From the NCBI RefSeq assembly GCF_025263565.1, contig NZ_CP079865.1, forward strand, positions 5,208,001-5,272,000: DNA of 64,000 nucleotides, written 5' to 3'. This document shows positions 25,841-34,147 of the stretch, one piece after another; position 1 is the stretch's first letter; the number at the start of each line of letters is the position of its first letter. Below the pieces are notes generated by a model. It saw only the letters and a list, made by a program, of their open reading frames with translations, was not told where the DNA came from and searched no databases. The position numbers and the translations under genes were made by a program. The DNA comes from Mycobacterium sp. SMC-8. GTDB lineage: Bacteria > Actinomycetota > Actinomycetes > Mycobacteriales > Mycobacteriaceae.

Positions 25841-26560
25841 TCAGTTGAGCCGGAACGTCCCGGTGACCAGTGTCGGGGTCACGGCGACACCGTTGATGGT
25901 GGCGCGGGGGGCGCCGTCGGACCCGAACTCGATCGGGCCGGCAGGTGACAGGTTCCGCGTGTTGCGGACCTTGTCACGGACGTCGAAGTCGCTGAGCTCG
26001 TCGAGGTTGAACGGGTCGAAATTGCGGTCGCCCTGGGCGAACCCGCTGAACTGCACTCCGGTGGCAGAGCCGTCGGGACGCACCACCCACGAGGCACGCA
26101 CCCCGTCCGAATCCGCGGTGTACATACCCGCCACCCCGGACACCGATGCGGCGGTGAAGGCGTACTCGACGCCGTTCATCGTGACCTCGCCCGTGACATC
26201 GTCGCCGTGGTACTCGGCGACGAGCGTGTCCCGGAACCGGGACTTCAGGTCGATGCCGCCGTCGGACTGGTCGCCGAAGAACCATGCCTCGTCGTCGACG
26301 CCGTTGCATGCGTAGGCCGCGACGGACGGGCCGTCGACGCTGATTCCGATCGTCATGGTCTTGCCGTCGGCGGCGGCCATGTCGGCCATATATCGCGCGG
26401 ACGCGGGAAACGGTGCGGCGGGCGGGGATTCGGCGGTCTGCGCGGTCGGCGCCGGCGCCGACGGCGACGCGGTCTGGGTGGTCGAACCGTTGGTGCAGGC
26501 GGTGGTCAGCGCCATCAGGGCGCCGATCCCGACCAGCACGGGGCGGAGGCGATTTCTCAT
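25841..26560 (-). CDS. Putative lipoprotein, unknown function
   Basis: A 239-residue protein with a basic start (MRNRLRP), hydrophobic segment and a lipobox-like TTAC near residue 22, followed by a Ser/Thr/Pro-rich spacer. The rest holds mixed strands: MTIGISVDGPSVAAYACNG, GEVTMNGVEYAF, YTADSDGVRASWVVRPDGSATGVQFSG. Some mycobacterial surface lipoproteins have this layout, but I cannot name the family. The ATG at 26560 precedes the signal peptide; the open frame extends upstream without sense. It is 71 bp downstream of the winged-helix/hydrolase gene on the same strand. Confidence 0.65.
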   Translation of the reverse strand: MRNRLRPVLVGIGALMALTTACTNGSTTQTASPSAPAPTAQTAESPPAAPFPASARYMADMAAADGKTMTIGISVDGPSVAAYACNGVDDEAWFFGDQSDGGIDLKSRFRDTLVAEYHGDDVTGEVTMNGVEYAFTAASVSGVAGMYTADSDGVRASWVVRPDGSATGVQFSGFAQGDRNFDPFNLDELSDFDVRDKVRNTRNLSPAGPIEFGSDGAPRATINGVAVTPTLVTGTFRLN

Positions 26561-26631
26561 GCGCTCAGCATCGTCGGCGGCAGCGGGCGGTGCTTGGAGA
26601 TTCGGTGGAGATTGCGTGGAGATGTGCGCGC

Positions 26632-27858
26632 TCAGGCAGCCAGAAAGGCCTCGACCTGCGCGCAGAACACCCGCCATGCCGGCTCGGTACCGGTGAGGAG
26701 GTGGTTGTTGCTCGCGAGCGCAACCAGGCCGGCTCCCGGGATCAGCGCAGCCAGCTCCTCACCACAACGCATCGGCACGCGGTGGTCGTCACGGGAGTGC
26801 AGCACCAGCGTCGGGCAGCGGATGCGGCCGCACTGTTCGCGGACGTCGATGCGGCCGAACTCCTCCAGGAACCGCACCGCGTTGGACGGCGAGGTGGTGC
26901 GCCGCGCAAGCTGGTCGAACGCCTCCCAGTCCGCACGGCTGCCGTCCGGCAGGAACTGGGTGGCGAAAACCTGCCGGAAGGCCGGGTCATCGCGCCCCCA
27001 CCCAACCCTGGCGAGGTCGAGATCGAGTGCGGCTGCCCGCTTTTCGTCGTCGGAATGCGCCCTTACCCCGCGACCGGTGGCGTACGCCCCGCACAGCACC
27101 AAGTGGGTGACCCGATCGGGGTGACGGGCGGCGTAGGCCACCGCGACAGCGCCACCTTGGGACACGCCGAGCAGCGGGAACCGATCCAGGCCGACGGCCT
27201 CGACCACGGACTCCAGGTCGGTCACCCAGTCAGCGAACGTGAACCCGCCGACGTCCCAGTCCGACAGGCCGCATCCGCGTTCGTCGTAGCGGATGAAACG
27301 GTGCCGCGCGGACAGGTCGCGCACCCAGTGCCGCCACACCGGGCTCTCGATGTCGTAGCCGAGGTGTGTCATCCAGTTCGCCGCTCGGACCAGCGGCGGC
27401 CCCTCGCCCGAGACGGCGTAGGCCAGCCGCGCACCGTCGGCGGCCCTGGTGAAGGCGATGTGCTGCTGCGGCGGCTCGGACTCGGGCTCGGCGGGAGCCG
27501 CGACAGGATCAGCCGCAGCGTGCAGGTTGCCGACGAACTGATAACCGCGCCCGCGGATGGTGCGAATGTAGCGTTGCGACTCGCCGTCGTCGCCGAGTGC
27601 GCGCCGAGCTGCTTTGATGCGGCTGGTCAGAGCCGCCTCGCCGACGAAGCGGCCGCCCCAGACGGTGTCGAAGAGCTCGTTCTTGGTGACGAAACGCTGG
27701 TGATTGCTGACCAGGTGGGTCAGCACGTCGAATACCTGGGGCTCGACCCGGATCACCCGGTCGCCGCACCGGAGTTCGTAGCGGCCCGCATCGAGAACGA
27801 AATCGTCCCATCGCCACACTCGCAGCGACGGGGGAAGCGCGGAATCTGCGCTGGTCAC
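26632..27858 (-). CDS. Winged-helix (OmpR-type) domain fused to an alpha/beta hydrolase
   Basis: A 408-residue two-domain protein. Residues 15-112 match the OmpR/PhoB-type DNA-binding winged helix: DDFVLDAGRYELRCGDRVIRVEPQVFDVLTHLV, LFDTVWGGRFVGEAALTSRIKAARRALGDDG and the R-G-R-G-Y-Q-F wing. After a linker, residues 130-408 are an alpha/beta hydrolase: RYDERGCGLSDWD, nucleophile GVSQGG with Ser233, acid in LHSRDDHRVP and His in ASNNHLL. The hydrolase could act as a ligand sensor or still be catalytic. A phosphorylatable receiver domain is absent. The gene is in tandem with the lipoprotein genes downstream. Confidence 0.88.
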   Translation of the reverse strand: MTSADSALPPSLRVWRWDDFVLDAGRYELRCGDRVIRVEPQVFDVLTHLVSNHQRFVTKNELFDTVWGGRFVGEAALTSRIKAARRALGDDGESQRYIRTIRGRGYQFVGNLHAAADPVAAPAEPESEPPQQHIAFTRAADGARLAYAVSGEGPPLVRAANWMTHLGYDIESPVWRHWVRDLSARHRFIRYDERGCGLSDWDVGGFTFADWVTDLESVVEAVGLDRFPLLGVSQGGAVAVAYAARHPDRVTHLVLCGAYATGRGVRAHSDDEKRAAALDLDLARVGWGRDDPAFRQVFATQFLPDGSRADWEAFDQLARRTTSPSNAVRFLEEFGRIDVREQCGRIRCPTLVLHSRDDHRVPMRCGEELAALIPGAGLVALASNNHLLTGTEPAWRVFCAQVEAFLAA

Positions 27859-27901
27859 GCGATAAGAGTAGCGGCGACAGCACCTGCTCGCCGGGCCTCG
27901 C

Positions 27902-28252
27902 TCAGCGCCAGCCGTCGGCTTCCCGCGCCGCCCGCATCACCGCGTCACACAGCTCCTTCAGTTCTGCGGGGTCGGCGCCCTCGTCGAGCGCGATCGCCAT
28001 GTCCTCGGCCGCACACCGCACCTGATACACCCGGTCGGACAACTCGGAGGCCTCCTCGGCGGACAGCACCACCGCATCAGGTGGAACCGACGTGCCCTTG
28101 ACCATGGCGCGCTGCTCGTAGGCCCGCTGCCGGCAGGACTGTCTGCAGTATTGACGGCGGCGCCCGAACCCGGCGTCGGCGACTTCCCGCCCACACCACC
28201 GACAGCTCTGCGGACGCCTGCGGGTGCTGGTCTGGGGGCTCAGCGACGTCAT
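27902..28252 (-). CDS. Small zinc-ribbon-like protein (Rv2049c-like)
   Basis: A 116-residue protein. The N-terminal third has four cysteines in a basic context, C-R-W-C-G then Y-C-R-Q-S-C-R-Q, a likely zinc knuckle that could contact nucleic acid. The rest is acidic and helical (AVVLSAEEASELSDRVYQVRC, ALDEGADPAELKELCDAVMRAA). It lies just upstream of rbpA on the opposite strand, as Rv2049c does in M. tuberculosis. No function is known. The ATG at 28252 gives the conserved MTSLSPQTSTRRRP start. Confidence 0.7.
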   Translation of the reverse strand: MTSLSPQTSTRRRPQSCRWCGREVADAGFGRRRQYCRQSCRQRAYEQRAMVKGTSVPPDAVVLSAEEASELSDRVYQVRCAAEDMAIALDEGADPAELKELCDAVMRAAREADGWR

Positions 28253-28308
28253 GCGCCAGACTGTAGACGGGCCTGCCCCGGAATCCCGGTATCATCGACG
28301 GTCGAGTC

Positions 28309-28335
28309 GGGAACTCTGTGAGGCGTATCTGCGTT
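28309..28335 (+). promoter_or_regulatory. SigE-like promoter upstream of rbpA
   Basis: A GGGAAC -35 (28309-28314) and a CGTT -10 (28332-28335) with 17 bases between match the mycobacterial SigE consensus (GGAAC-N18-GTT). The expected start lies near 28342, giving a leader of about 57 nt that ends in a good ribosome site (AGAGGAG, 28386-28392). Confidence 0.5.
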
Positions 28336-28398
28336 GAAAAGAGGTCCTTGGTTCGCCTCCGGCGAAGTCCGGACCCAATCGCTACAGAGGAGTTGACG

Positions 28399-28737
28399 AT
28401 GGCTGATCGTGTCTTGAGGGGCAGCCGCCTCGGAGCCGTGAGCTACGAGACGGACCGCAACCACGACTTGGCGCCACGTCAGGTCGCCCGTTACCGCACC
28501 GACAACGGCGAGGAGTTCGACGTCCCGTTCGCCGACGACGCCGAGATTCCCGGCACCTGGCTGTGCCGCAACGGCCTCGAGGGCACCCTGATCGAGGGTG
28601 ACGTTCCGGAGCCGAAGAAGGTCAAGCCTCCCCGCACCCACTGGGACATGCTGCTGGAGCGCCGTTCGATCGAGGAACTCGAGGAACTGCTCAAGGAGCG
28701 CCTCGAGATCGTCAAGACCCGCCGCCGCGGGAACTGA
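28399..28737 (+). CDS. rbpA: RNA polymerase-binding protein RbpA
   Basis: A 112-residue RbpA, the actinobacterial RNA polymerase partner that stabilises the open promoter complex with SigA/SigB and affects rifampicin response. It shows the N-terminal tail (MADRVLRGSRLGAVSYETD), the core domain with a cysteine in TWLCRNG, the basic linker, and the sigma-interacting C-terminal helix region (THWDMLLERRSIEELEELLKERLEIV). Length and order match the family. A SigE-like promoter lies upstream, fitting stress induction. It is convergent with ppm1; a hairpin lies between the two stops. Confidence 0.97.
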   Translation: MADRVLRGSRLGAVSYETDRNHDLAPRQVARYRTDNGEEFDVPFADDAEIPGTWLCRNGLEGTLIEGDVPEPKKVKPPRTHWDMLLERRSIEELEELLKERLEIVKTRRRGN

Positions 28738-28745
28738 GAACCGCG

Positions 28746-28763
28746 GGCCCGCTTCAGCGGGCC
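28746..28763. terminator. Hairpin between rbpA and ppm1
   Basis: GGCCCGCT (28746-28753) pairs with AGCGGGCC (28756-28763), a compact GC-rich hairpin just after the rbpA stop and overlapping the end of ppm1. It may act as a two-way terminator, although no T-tract follows. Confidence 0.5.
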
Positions 28764-29542
28764 ACGCCGCGCGCCCGGTCCAGCCGGGCGCGCAGGCCCC
28801 ACTGTGCGACCTTGAAGATCGCCTCCCGGATCGTCGATCCGTCCATCTTCGACACCCCGTGCTCACGTTCGGTGAACGTGATCGGCACCTCGACGACGGT
28901 GAAACCGGCGTTGATCGACCGCCACGTCAGGTCGACCTGGAACCCGTACCCCTTGGTGTCGACCGCACCGAGATCGATCTTCTCCAACACCTCGCGGCGG
29001 TACGCCCGGTAGCCGGCGGTGATGTCGTGGATGTCCACCCCGAGCAGGATGCGCGAGTAGCCGTTGGCGGTGCGCGACAGCACCAGCCGTCGCCGGGGCC
29101 AGTTGACCACCTCGCCACCGTCGACGTAGCGCGAGCCGATCACGACGTCGGCGCCCGCGTCGACGGCGCGCAGCAGCCGGTCGAGCTGCTCCGGAGGATG
29201 ACTACCGTCGGCGTCCATCTCGACGAGCACGGTGTACTGCCGGCCCAACCCCCACGCGAAGCCGGCCAGGTACGCCGCGCCCAGGCCTTCCTTGGCGGTG
29301 CGGTGCAGGACATGGACCCTGTCGGGGTCTGCGACGGCCAGCTCGTCGGCCAGCTGACCCGTGCCGTCGGGGCTGTCGTCATCGACGATCAGCACGTGCA
29401 CGTCCGGCTGCGCCTCATGGACACGCCTGACGATCAACGGGAGGTTCTGCCGCTCGTTGTACGTCGGGATGATGACCAGGGTGCGGCGCGTGGGACGCAC
29501 ACCGGTTGCGGAGCCGTCGCTCATGCCACCGGGGACGCTCAT
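28754..29542 (-). CDS. ppm1: Polyprenol monophosphomannose synthase (Ppm1 catalytic domain)
   Basis: A 262-residue GT2-family enzyme that transfers mannose from GDP-mannose to polyprenyl phosphate, supplying the mannose donor for lipomannan, LAM and lipoprotein mannosylation. Visible: [17 protein letters not shown], the nucleotide-binding [12 protein letters not shown], the metal-binding [13 protein letters not shown] and the acceptor region (GSRYVDGG...[10 protein letters not shown]). In M. tuberculosis this domain is fused to Lnt (Rv2051c); here it is separate, as in M. smegmatis. Its ATG overlaps the lnt stop by four bases, so translation is probably coupled. Confidence 0.95.
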   Translation of the reverse strand: MSVPGGMSDGSATGVRPTRRTLVIIPTYNERQNLPLIVRRVHEAQPDVHVLIVDDDSPDGTGQLADELAVADPDRVHVLHRTAKEGLGAAYLAGFAWGLGRQYTVLVEMDADGSHPPEQLDRLLRAVDAGADVVIGSRYVDGGEVVNWPRRRLVLSRTANGYSRILLGVDIHDITAGYRAYRREVLEKIDLGAVDTKGYGFQVDLTWRSINAGFTVVEVPITFTEREHGVSKMDGSTIREAIFKVAQWGLRARLDRARGVAR

Positions 29543-31185
29543 GGGGCTCCTTTGTCGTCGTCGGTGGTCGATCGCCGACCCCTGAATCTTGCGGGCACGA
29601 ATGAACCATTGTGCAGCATCGCCCCGAGAAGACCCGCAACGCCGAGGGCGACCAGCACCCCTTCGAGGTAAGGGCCGAACCGGGTCGCGGGCGTCAGCGA
29701 GGTCTTCAACCGGATCTGCCGGTCCAGATAGGCCGGTTCGAACCACCCGGTGCGGGCAATCTCGCGGCCGTCGGGCGTGATCACCGCGCTGATGCCGGTG
29801 GTGCCTGCGACGACGACGAAGCGGTCGTGCTCGACGGCGCGCAGCCGGCCGAAGGCCAGCTGCTGTTCGCTCATCGCCTCGTTGAACGTCGCATTGTTGC
29901 TCGGCACGGCCAAGAACTGGGCGCCGGCGCGCACCGATTCGCGGGCCGCACGGTCGAAGATGACCTCCCAGCAGGTGGTGATGCCCACCAACATGCCCGC
30001 GGCATGGACCACGCCGTCACCGTCACCGGGAATGAAGTAGCCGGCGCGGTCAGCGTACGACGACAGCTTCCGGAAGAAGTCGCGCCACGGCAGGTACTCG
30101 CCGAAGGGCTGCACGATCCGCTTGTCGTGACGGTCGGCCGGACCGGTCCCGGGATTCCACACGATCACGGTGTTGGTCGACGCCGGATCGGCGCGGCTGC
30201 GACCGGGTGCGGCCACCACCCCACCGACCAGGATCGGTGCACCGATGGCGTCGGCGGCCTTCGAGATCTCTTGTGCAGCATCGGGATTGGCGAGCGGGTC
30301 GATGTCGGAGGAATTCTCCGGCCAGATCACCAGCATCGGGCGGGCGGCCTTGCCGCCCCGGACGTCGTCGGCCAACCGCAGAGTCTCGCTCACGTGGTTG
30401 TCCAGCACGGCCCGGCGCTGGGCGTTGAAGTCCAGCCCGAGCCGCGGCACGTTTCCCTGCACGGCCGCGACGGTGACCAGCGGTTCGTCGGCGACCCCGA
30501 GACCGGCCTTGCGCACGTTCGGCCAGGCCAGCGTCGCGGCGAGCAGCACCGCGGTGATACACAGCCCGGGCAGCACCACCGCAGGCGGCGTGGCCGCGCG
30601 GGCCCGCGTGTCCCGCCGCCACCAGGCGACGACCTCCAGGATCAGCGCGGCCAGGCTGAAAGAGACCAGAACGACGGCGAAGGACACCAGCGGGGCGCCA
30701 CCGACGTAGGCCAGCGGCAGCAGCGGGCTCTCGGTCTGCGAAAAGCCGACCACCCCCCAGGGAAATCCGCCGAACGGCACCGTGGACTTCAGCCATTCCT
30801 GCGCCGACCAGAGCCCGGCGAACCACAGCGGCCAACCCGGCAGCTTCCTGACAACCACCGCCAGGAGTCCGAACAGCGCGGGGAACAGCGCCTCGGCGGC
30901 ACTGAGCGCCACCCAGGGCAGCGCCCCGACCAGCCCGCTGATCCACGGGAGCAGCGGCAGGTAGAACGCGAGCCCGAACAACAGGCCGTACCCCGCACCA
31001 CCGGCGACCGTGGTGGACCTCCGCGTCAGCACCCAGCCCAGCAGCGCGAACCCCGGGATCGCCGCGTACCACCAGCCGAAAGGCGGGAAGCTCACACACA
31101 GCAGCAGACCGGCGCCGATCGTCACGGCCAGCACGTGCCAGCGGTCGGCGACCGCGCGCCCGAACCGCGAGAGAACGTCAGCCAT
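29539..31185 (-). CDS. lnt: Apolipoprotein N-acyltransferase Lnt
   Basis: A 548-residue membrane enzyme that adds the third acyl chain to lipoproteins. The N-terminal half has about seven hydrophobic segments ([36 protein letters not shown]). The C-terminal nitrilase-like domain shows the catalytic Glu-Lys-Cys set: Glu in VIWPENSSD, Lys in [15 protein letters not shown], Cys in TCWEVIFD. The start ATG at 31185 overlaps the end of the amidohydrolase gene by 8 bp, and the stop overlaps ppm1 by 4 bp. The run fxsA, amidohydrolase, lnt, ppm1 looks like one operon. Confidence 0.95.
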   Translation of the reverse strand: MADVLSRFGRAVADRWHVLAVTIGAGLLLCVSFPPFGWWYAAIPGFALLGWVLTRRSTTVAGGAGYGLLFGLAFYLPLLPWISGLVGALPWVALSAAEALFPALFGLLAVVVRKLPGWPLWFAGLWSAQEWLKSTVPFGGFPWGVVGFSQTESPLLPLAYVGGAPLVSFAVVLVSFSLAALILEVVAWWRRDTRARAATPPAVVLPGLCITAVLLAATLAWPNVRKAGLGVADEPLVTVAAVQGNVPRLGLDFNAQRRAVLDNHVSETLRLADDVRGGKAARPMLVIWPENSSDIDPLANPDAAQEISKAADAIGAPILVGGVVAAPGRSRADPASTNTVIVWNPGTGPADRHDKRIVQPFGEYLPWRDFFRKLSSYADRAGYFIPGDGDGVVHAAGMLVGITTCWEVIFDRAARESVRAGAQFLAVPSNNATFNEAMSEQQLAFGRLRAVEHDRFVVVAGTTGISAVITPDGREIARTGWFEPAYLDRQIRLKTSLTPATRFGPYLEGVLVALGVAGLLGAMLHNGSFVPARFRGRRSTTDDDKGAP

Positions 31186-32758
31186 GAAGAACGCGCCCCC
31201 GGTGCACTGTCTGCCGGCACCGCGGGAGGTCGCCGTCCAGCCTGGGCAGCACCGGCACCCGGGAGCGCGGGTCGGTAGACCAACGCTGCACCGCGTCGGC
31301 GGGTGCGCTGACGTCGAACTCCTCGGCATCCCAGACCGCGTAGGTGGCGGGGGCACCCGGGACCAGCGTGCCGGTGACGCCGTCGCGGACGCCGCCGGCG
31401 CGCCAGGCGCCGCGGGTTGCCGCCGCGAACGCGGCGCGCGCCGAGACAGCGCTTCCGGGAGTGTGGTGGGTGGTCGCGGCCCGGACCGTCGCCCACGGGT
31501 TCATGTCCGTGACCGGGGTGTCGGACCCGAACGCCAAAGGCACACCCCGGGACGCCAGCACCGCGAAATTGTTCAGTCCCGCGGCCCGCTTCTCCCCGAG
31601 GCGGCGGGCGTACATGCCGTCCGTGCCGCCCCATAACGCATCGAAATTCGGTTGCATGCTCGCGATCACGCCCCAGCTGCCGAGCTTGCCGGCTTGCTCT
31701 TCGGTGACCATCTCCAGGTGTTCCAGCCGGTGCCCGCAGCGCGCCACCGCCGCGACGCCGAACCGTTCGACGACGGCCTCCAGCGCGGTGGTGACAGCAG
31801 TGACGGCGGCGTCGCCGATGACATGGAAACCCGCGGTGATGCCGGCTTCGGTGCAGGCGGTCAGGTGCGCGGTGACGGCGTCGGCGTCGAGGTAGCTGTT
31901 ACCGGTGGGCGCCGGGCAGTCGGCGGGCACGTCGGCGTACGGCTCATGCAGCCACGCGGTCCGCGAACCGAGCGCGCCGTCGACGAAGAGGTCACCGGCC
32001 AGGCCGCGCGCCTCGGTGGACGCCAACAGTTCGCGCGCTCGTTCGGCATCGGCAACCGGTTCGCCCCAGTAGCCGACGATCTCGACGCCGTGCCGGTGGG
32101 CGCGCAGCTCCCGCCAGTCGTCGAGGCCGCCGATCTGCGGGCCGGCGCACTCGTGCACGGCGGCGATGCCCGACGCGGCTGCGGCGTCGAGGGCGGCCTG
32201 CCTGGCGTCGCGGCGCTGCGCTGCGGTCAGCTGTTCGCGGGCGGCACGGCGGACGGTGTGGTGGGCGTCGGCGGTCAGTGGGACGCCGTCGGCGACACCG
32301 GCGGTCCGGCGCAGGTGGGTCGAGGCCACCGCCGAGTGCACGTCAACGCGGGCGAGGTAGGCCGGCCGTTGCCCAACCGCGGCGTCGACGTCCGCGGTGC
32401 CCGGTGCGGTGCGCTCCGGCCAGCGCGATTCGTCCCAGCCCTGTCCCCACACGACCCCGTCGGGATGGCTTCGGGCGTAGTCGGCGAGCAGGTCCAGACA
32501 GTGCCGCAGCGACGCCGCACCGCGCAGGTCCAGGCCGCTCAGGGCGAGACCGGTCGCGGTGGTGTGAACGTGGCTGTCGACGAAGGCGGGTGCGACGAAT
32601 CCACCGTCGAGGTCGACGACCCTCGCGTCGGGGAACTGGGTGCGCCCTACGTCGTCGCTGCCCAACCAGGCGACGATGCCGTCCCGGACCGCCATCGCGG
32701 TCGCGTCGGGCATGGTCGGGCTGTGCACACGACCGTTGAGCAGAAGCGTGGTGGTCAC
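31178..32758 (-). CDS. Amidohydrolase family protein (YtcJ-like, Rv2052c-like)
   Basis: A 526-residue member of the amidohydrolase superfamily, metal-dependent hydrolases with a TIM barrel. It shows [11 protein letters not shown] (the paired metal-binding histidines), the lysine/carboxylate region and [11 protein letters not shown], the HVIGDAAV strand, HRLEHLEM and [14 protein letters not shown]. The N-terminal composite domain ([15 protein letters not shown]) and [13 protein letters not shown] end are typical. The substrate is unknown. It overlaps fxsA by four bases upstream and lnt by eight bases downstream. Confidence 0.85.
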   Translation of the reverse strand: MTTTLLLNGRVHSPTMPDATAMAVRDGIVAWLGSDDVGRTQFPDARVVDLDGGFVAPAFVDSHVHTTATGLALSGLDLRGAASLRHCLDLLADYARSHPDGVVWGQGWDESRWPERTAPGTADVDAAVGQRPAYLARVDVHSAVASTHLRRTAGVADGVPLTADAHHTVRRAAREQLTAAQRRDARQAALDAAAASGIAAVHECAGPQIGGLDDWRELRAHRHGVEIVGYWGEPVADAERARELLASTEARGLAGDLFVDGALGSRTAWLHEPYADVPADCPAPTGNSYLDADAVTAHLTACTEAGITAGFHVIGDAAVTAVTTALEAVVERFGVAAVARCGHRLEHLEMVTEEQAGKLGSWGVIASMQPNFDALWGGTDGMYARRLGEKRAAGLNNFAVLASRGVPLAFGSDTPVTDMNPWATVRAATTHHTPGSAVSARAAFAAATRGAWRAGGVRDGVTGTLVPGAPATYAVWDAEEFDVSAPADAVQRWSTDPRSRVPVLPRLDGDLPRCRQTVHRGRVLHG

Positions 32759-33240
32759 TCGGGCAGTCGGGGCCGCTCGGGCCGCACCTCGACGTCGTCG
32801 ATGACCTCGACCACTTCACCGTCGATGTAGTCGCCACGCCCGGCGCGGCCCGCGGCGGCCGACCCGACGGTGCTCACACCGACGATCAGCGGGGCGCGGC
32901 GCGCGGCCATCGCGGTGACGACAGGTCGGGCTGCGGCGCGGGTCGGCGGAAGCAGCAGCAGCGCGCCGAGGACGGAACTGGCCATGCCGGGAATCACGAC
33001 GAGCACGGTACCGAGCGCCACCAACAGACTGTCGGTGACCGCCCCTTGCGCGTCGGCCAGCGTGAGTCCGGACCGCAACCGGCGTAGTTGACGGCGCAGC
33101 TGCGAACCGGCCAGGACCAGGCCGAGCAGGAATGTGCCTGCGAACAGCAGCACGGTCCAGCCGAAACCGATCGTCGAGGTCAGCGCCACCAAAACCGCCA
33201 ACTCGAGCACCGCGTAGACCAGGAACAGCCGCATCACCAT
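32755..33240 (-). CDS. fxsA: FxsA family membrane protein
   Basis: A 161-residue FxsA-like protein: two N-terminal hydrophobic segments (MRLFLVYAVLELAVLVALTS, GWTVLLFAGTFLLGLVLAG), then the family region SQLRRQLRRLRSGLTLADAQGAVTDSLLVALGTVLVVIPGMASSVLGALLLLPPTRAAARPV. The C-terminus is acidic (YIDGEVVEVIDDVEV). FxsA proteins counter exclusion of phage T7 in E. coli F-plasmid strains, but the role here is unknown. Position in the block matches Rv2053c, first in the leftward operon. Confidence 0.9.
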   Translation of the reverse strand: MVMRLFLVYAVLELAVLVALTSTIGFGWTVLLFAGTFLLGLVLAGSQLRRQLRRLRSGLTLADAQGAVTDSLLVALGTVLVVIPGMASSVLGALLLLPPTRAAARPVVTAMAARRAPLIVGVSTVGSAAAGRAGRGDYIDGEVVEVIDDVEVRPERPRLPE

Positions 33241-33323
33241 AGTGTGCCAACGCGCGGGCGCCGCCGCGGGTTCCAGGTCGGCTTTCCGGCAGGAGTCGGG
33301 TCTCGGTCAGGAAAGGCGCACGG

Positions 33324-33713
33324 TCAAGGCGCGGCCTCGACCTCGATCGCGGCGTGCACCTTGTCGACACCTCCGCGCAGAATCGCCTGCGGGACCCACC
33401 ACCACGCGTGCCACCAGTACCGGCGCGTCACCATGTCGAACACCCGCCGGGTCTCGGACTTCGGCAGATTGCGGGCCACGGCCTCCACGGGTTCGCCCTT
33501 CGATTTGCCGAGCACGCCGCACTTCTGGATGGCGACCCGCGGTGTGTTGTTGATCCGCTTGGTCTTCCACGAGCCGTCGTCGGTGCTGATGAGCAGCTTG
33601 TCACCGTGCGGCACGCCCCACACCGGGGTGGGCTTGGGCCGACCGTCCTTGGTGAAGGTGGTCAGCAACAGGTACTTCTCGCGGTAGACGTCCTTGAACG
33701 TCGGAGCTGCCAT
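33324..33713 (-). CDS. PPOX-class F420-dependent oxidoreductase family protein (1)
   Basis: A 129-residue split-barrel protein of the pyridoxamine-oxidase-like (PPOX) class that in mycobacteria often uses F420. Sequence landmarks: the N-terminal YREKYLLLTTFTKDGRPKPTPVWGVPHGD, the phosphate-facing DGSWKTKRINNTPRVAIQKC and SKGEPVEAVAR. It also has a Trp-rich segment (YWWHAWWWVPQ) not shared by its partner. It is seven bases downstream of the similar gene at 33721, so they are tandem paralogs in one operon. Confidence 0.82.
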   Translation of the reverse strand: MAAPTFKDVYREKYLLLTTFTKDGRPKPTPVWGVPHGDKLLISTDDGSWKTKRINNTPRVAIQKCGVLGKSKGEPVEAVARNLPKSETRRVFDMVTRRYWWHAWWWVPQAILRGGVDKVHAAIEVEAAP

Positions 33714-33720
33714 GAGCCCT

Positions 33721-34104
33721 CTAATTGACCGGTCGCAGCTCGATCGAAACGTTCTTCTCCATGCCGCCGCGCAGCTTGGAGAAGAAGTTGAACGTCTTTC
33801 CGAGCAACCCGTAGCGTTTGCCGAGCGCGTCGTAGGTCGCGCCGTTGGCGGACTTGTCGAGGATCCTCGCCGTCGCCTCGACCGCGTCGCCCTTGGGCTT
33901 GCCCGCGCGGTCACACGGCGCGATGGTCACCCGGGCGGTATTCCGGATCCGCTTGACCTTCCACGACTGCTCCTGCGTGATCGCGATCAGTCCGTCGCCG
34001 GCCGGGGCCGCCCAGATGGCCGTCGGCTTGGGCCTGCCGTCCTTGGTGAAGGTGGTCAGCAGGATGTACTCGGACTTTGCGACATCGGCGAAGGTGGCGG
34101 TCAT
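33721..34104 (-). CDS. PPOX-class F420-dependent oxidoreductase family protein (2)
   Basis: A 127-residue split-barrel protein with the same opening (SEYILLTTFTKDGRPKPTAIWAAP) and core (QSWKVKRIRNTARVTIAPCDRAGKPKGDAVEATAR) as the neighbour at 33324, but with a different C-terminus (GKTFNFFSKLRGGMEKNVSIELRPVN). The family reduces small hydrophobic or heterocyclic substrates with F420H2 or FMN. The ATG at 34104 has a TACATT hexamer six bases upstream, fitting a leaderless message. Confidence 0.83.
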   Translation of the reverse strand: MTATFADVAKSEYILLTTFTKDGRPKPTAIWAAPAGDGLIAITQEQSWKVKRIRNTARVTIAPCDRAGKPKGDAVEATARILDKSANGATYDALGKRYGLLGKTFNFFSKLRGGMEKNVSIELRPVN

Positions 34105-34110
34105 GCCGCC

Positions 34111-34116
34111 AATGTA
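34111..34116 (-). promoter_or_regulatory. -10 hexamer (TACATT on the minus strand) for the PPOX pair
   Basis: On the minus strand TACATT is followed by exactly six bases and the ATG at 34104, giving a leaderless start for the two-gene PPOX unit. Confidence 0.5.
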
Positions 34117-34147
34117 ACGGCACGCCGCGAGGTGATGCCTGCCGCGA

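Noticed and set aside
28261..28306. GGAAT at 28280 as a SigH-type promoter for rbpA
   Set aside because: The expected GTT at the right distance is missing; the GGGAAC/CGTT pair downstream fits much better.
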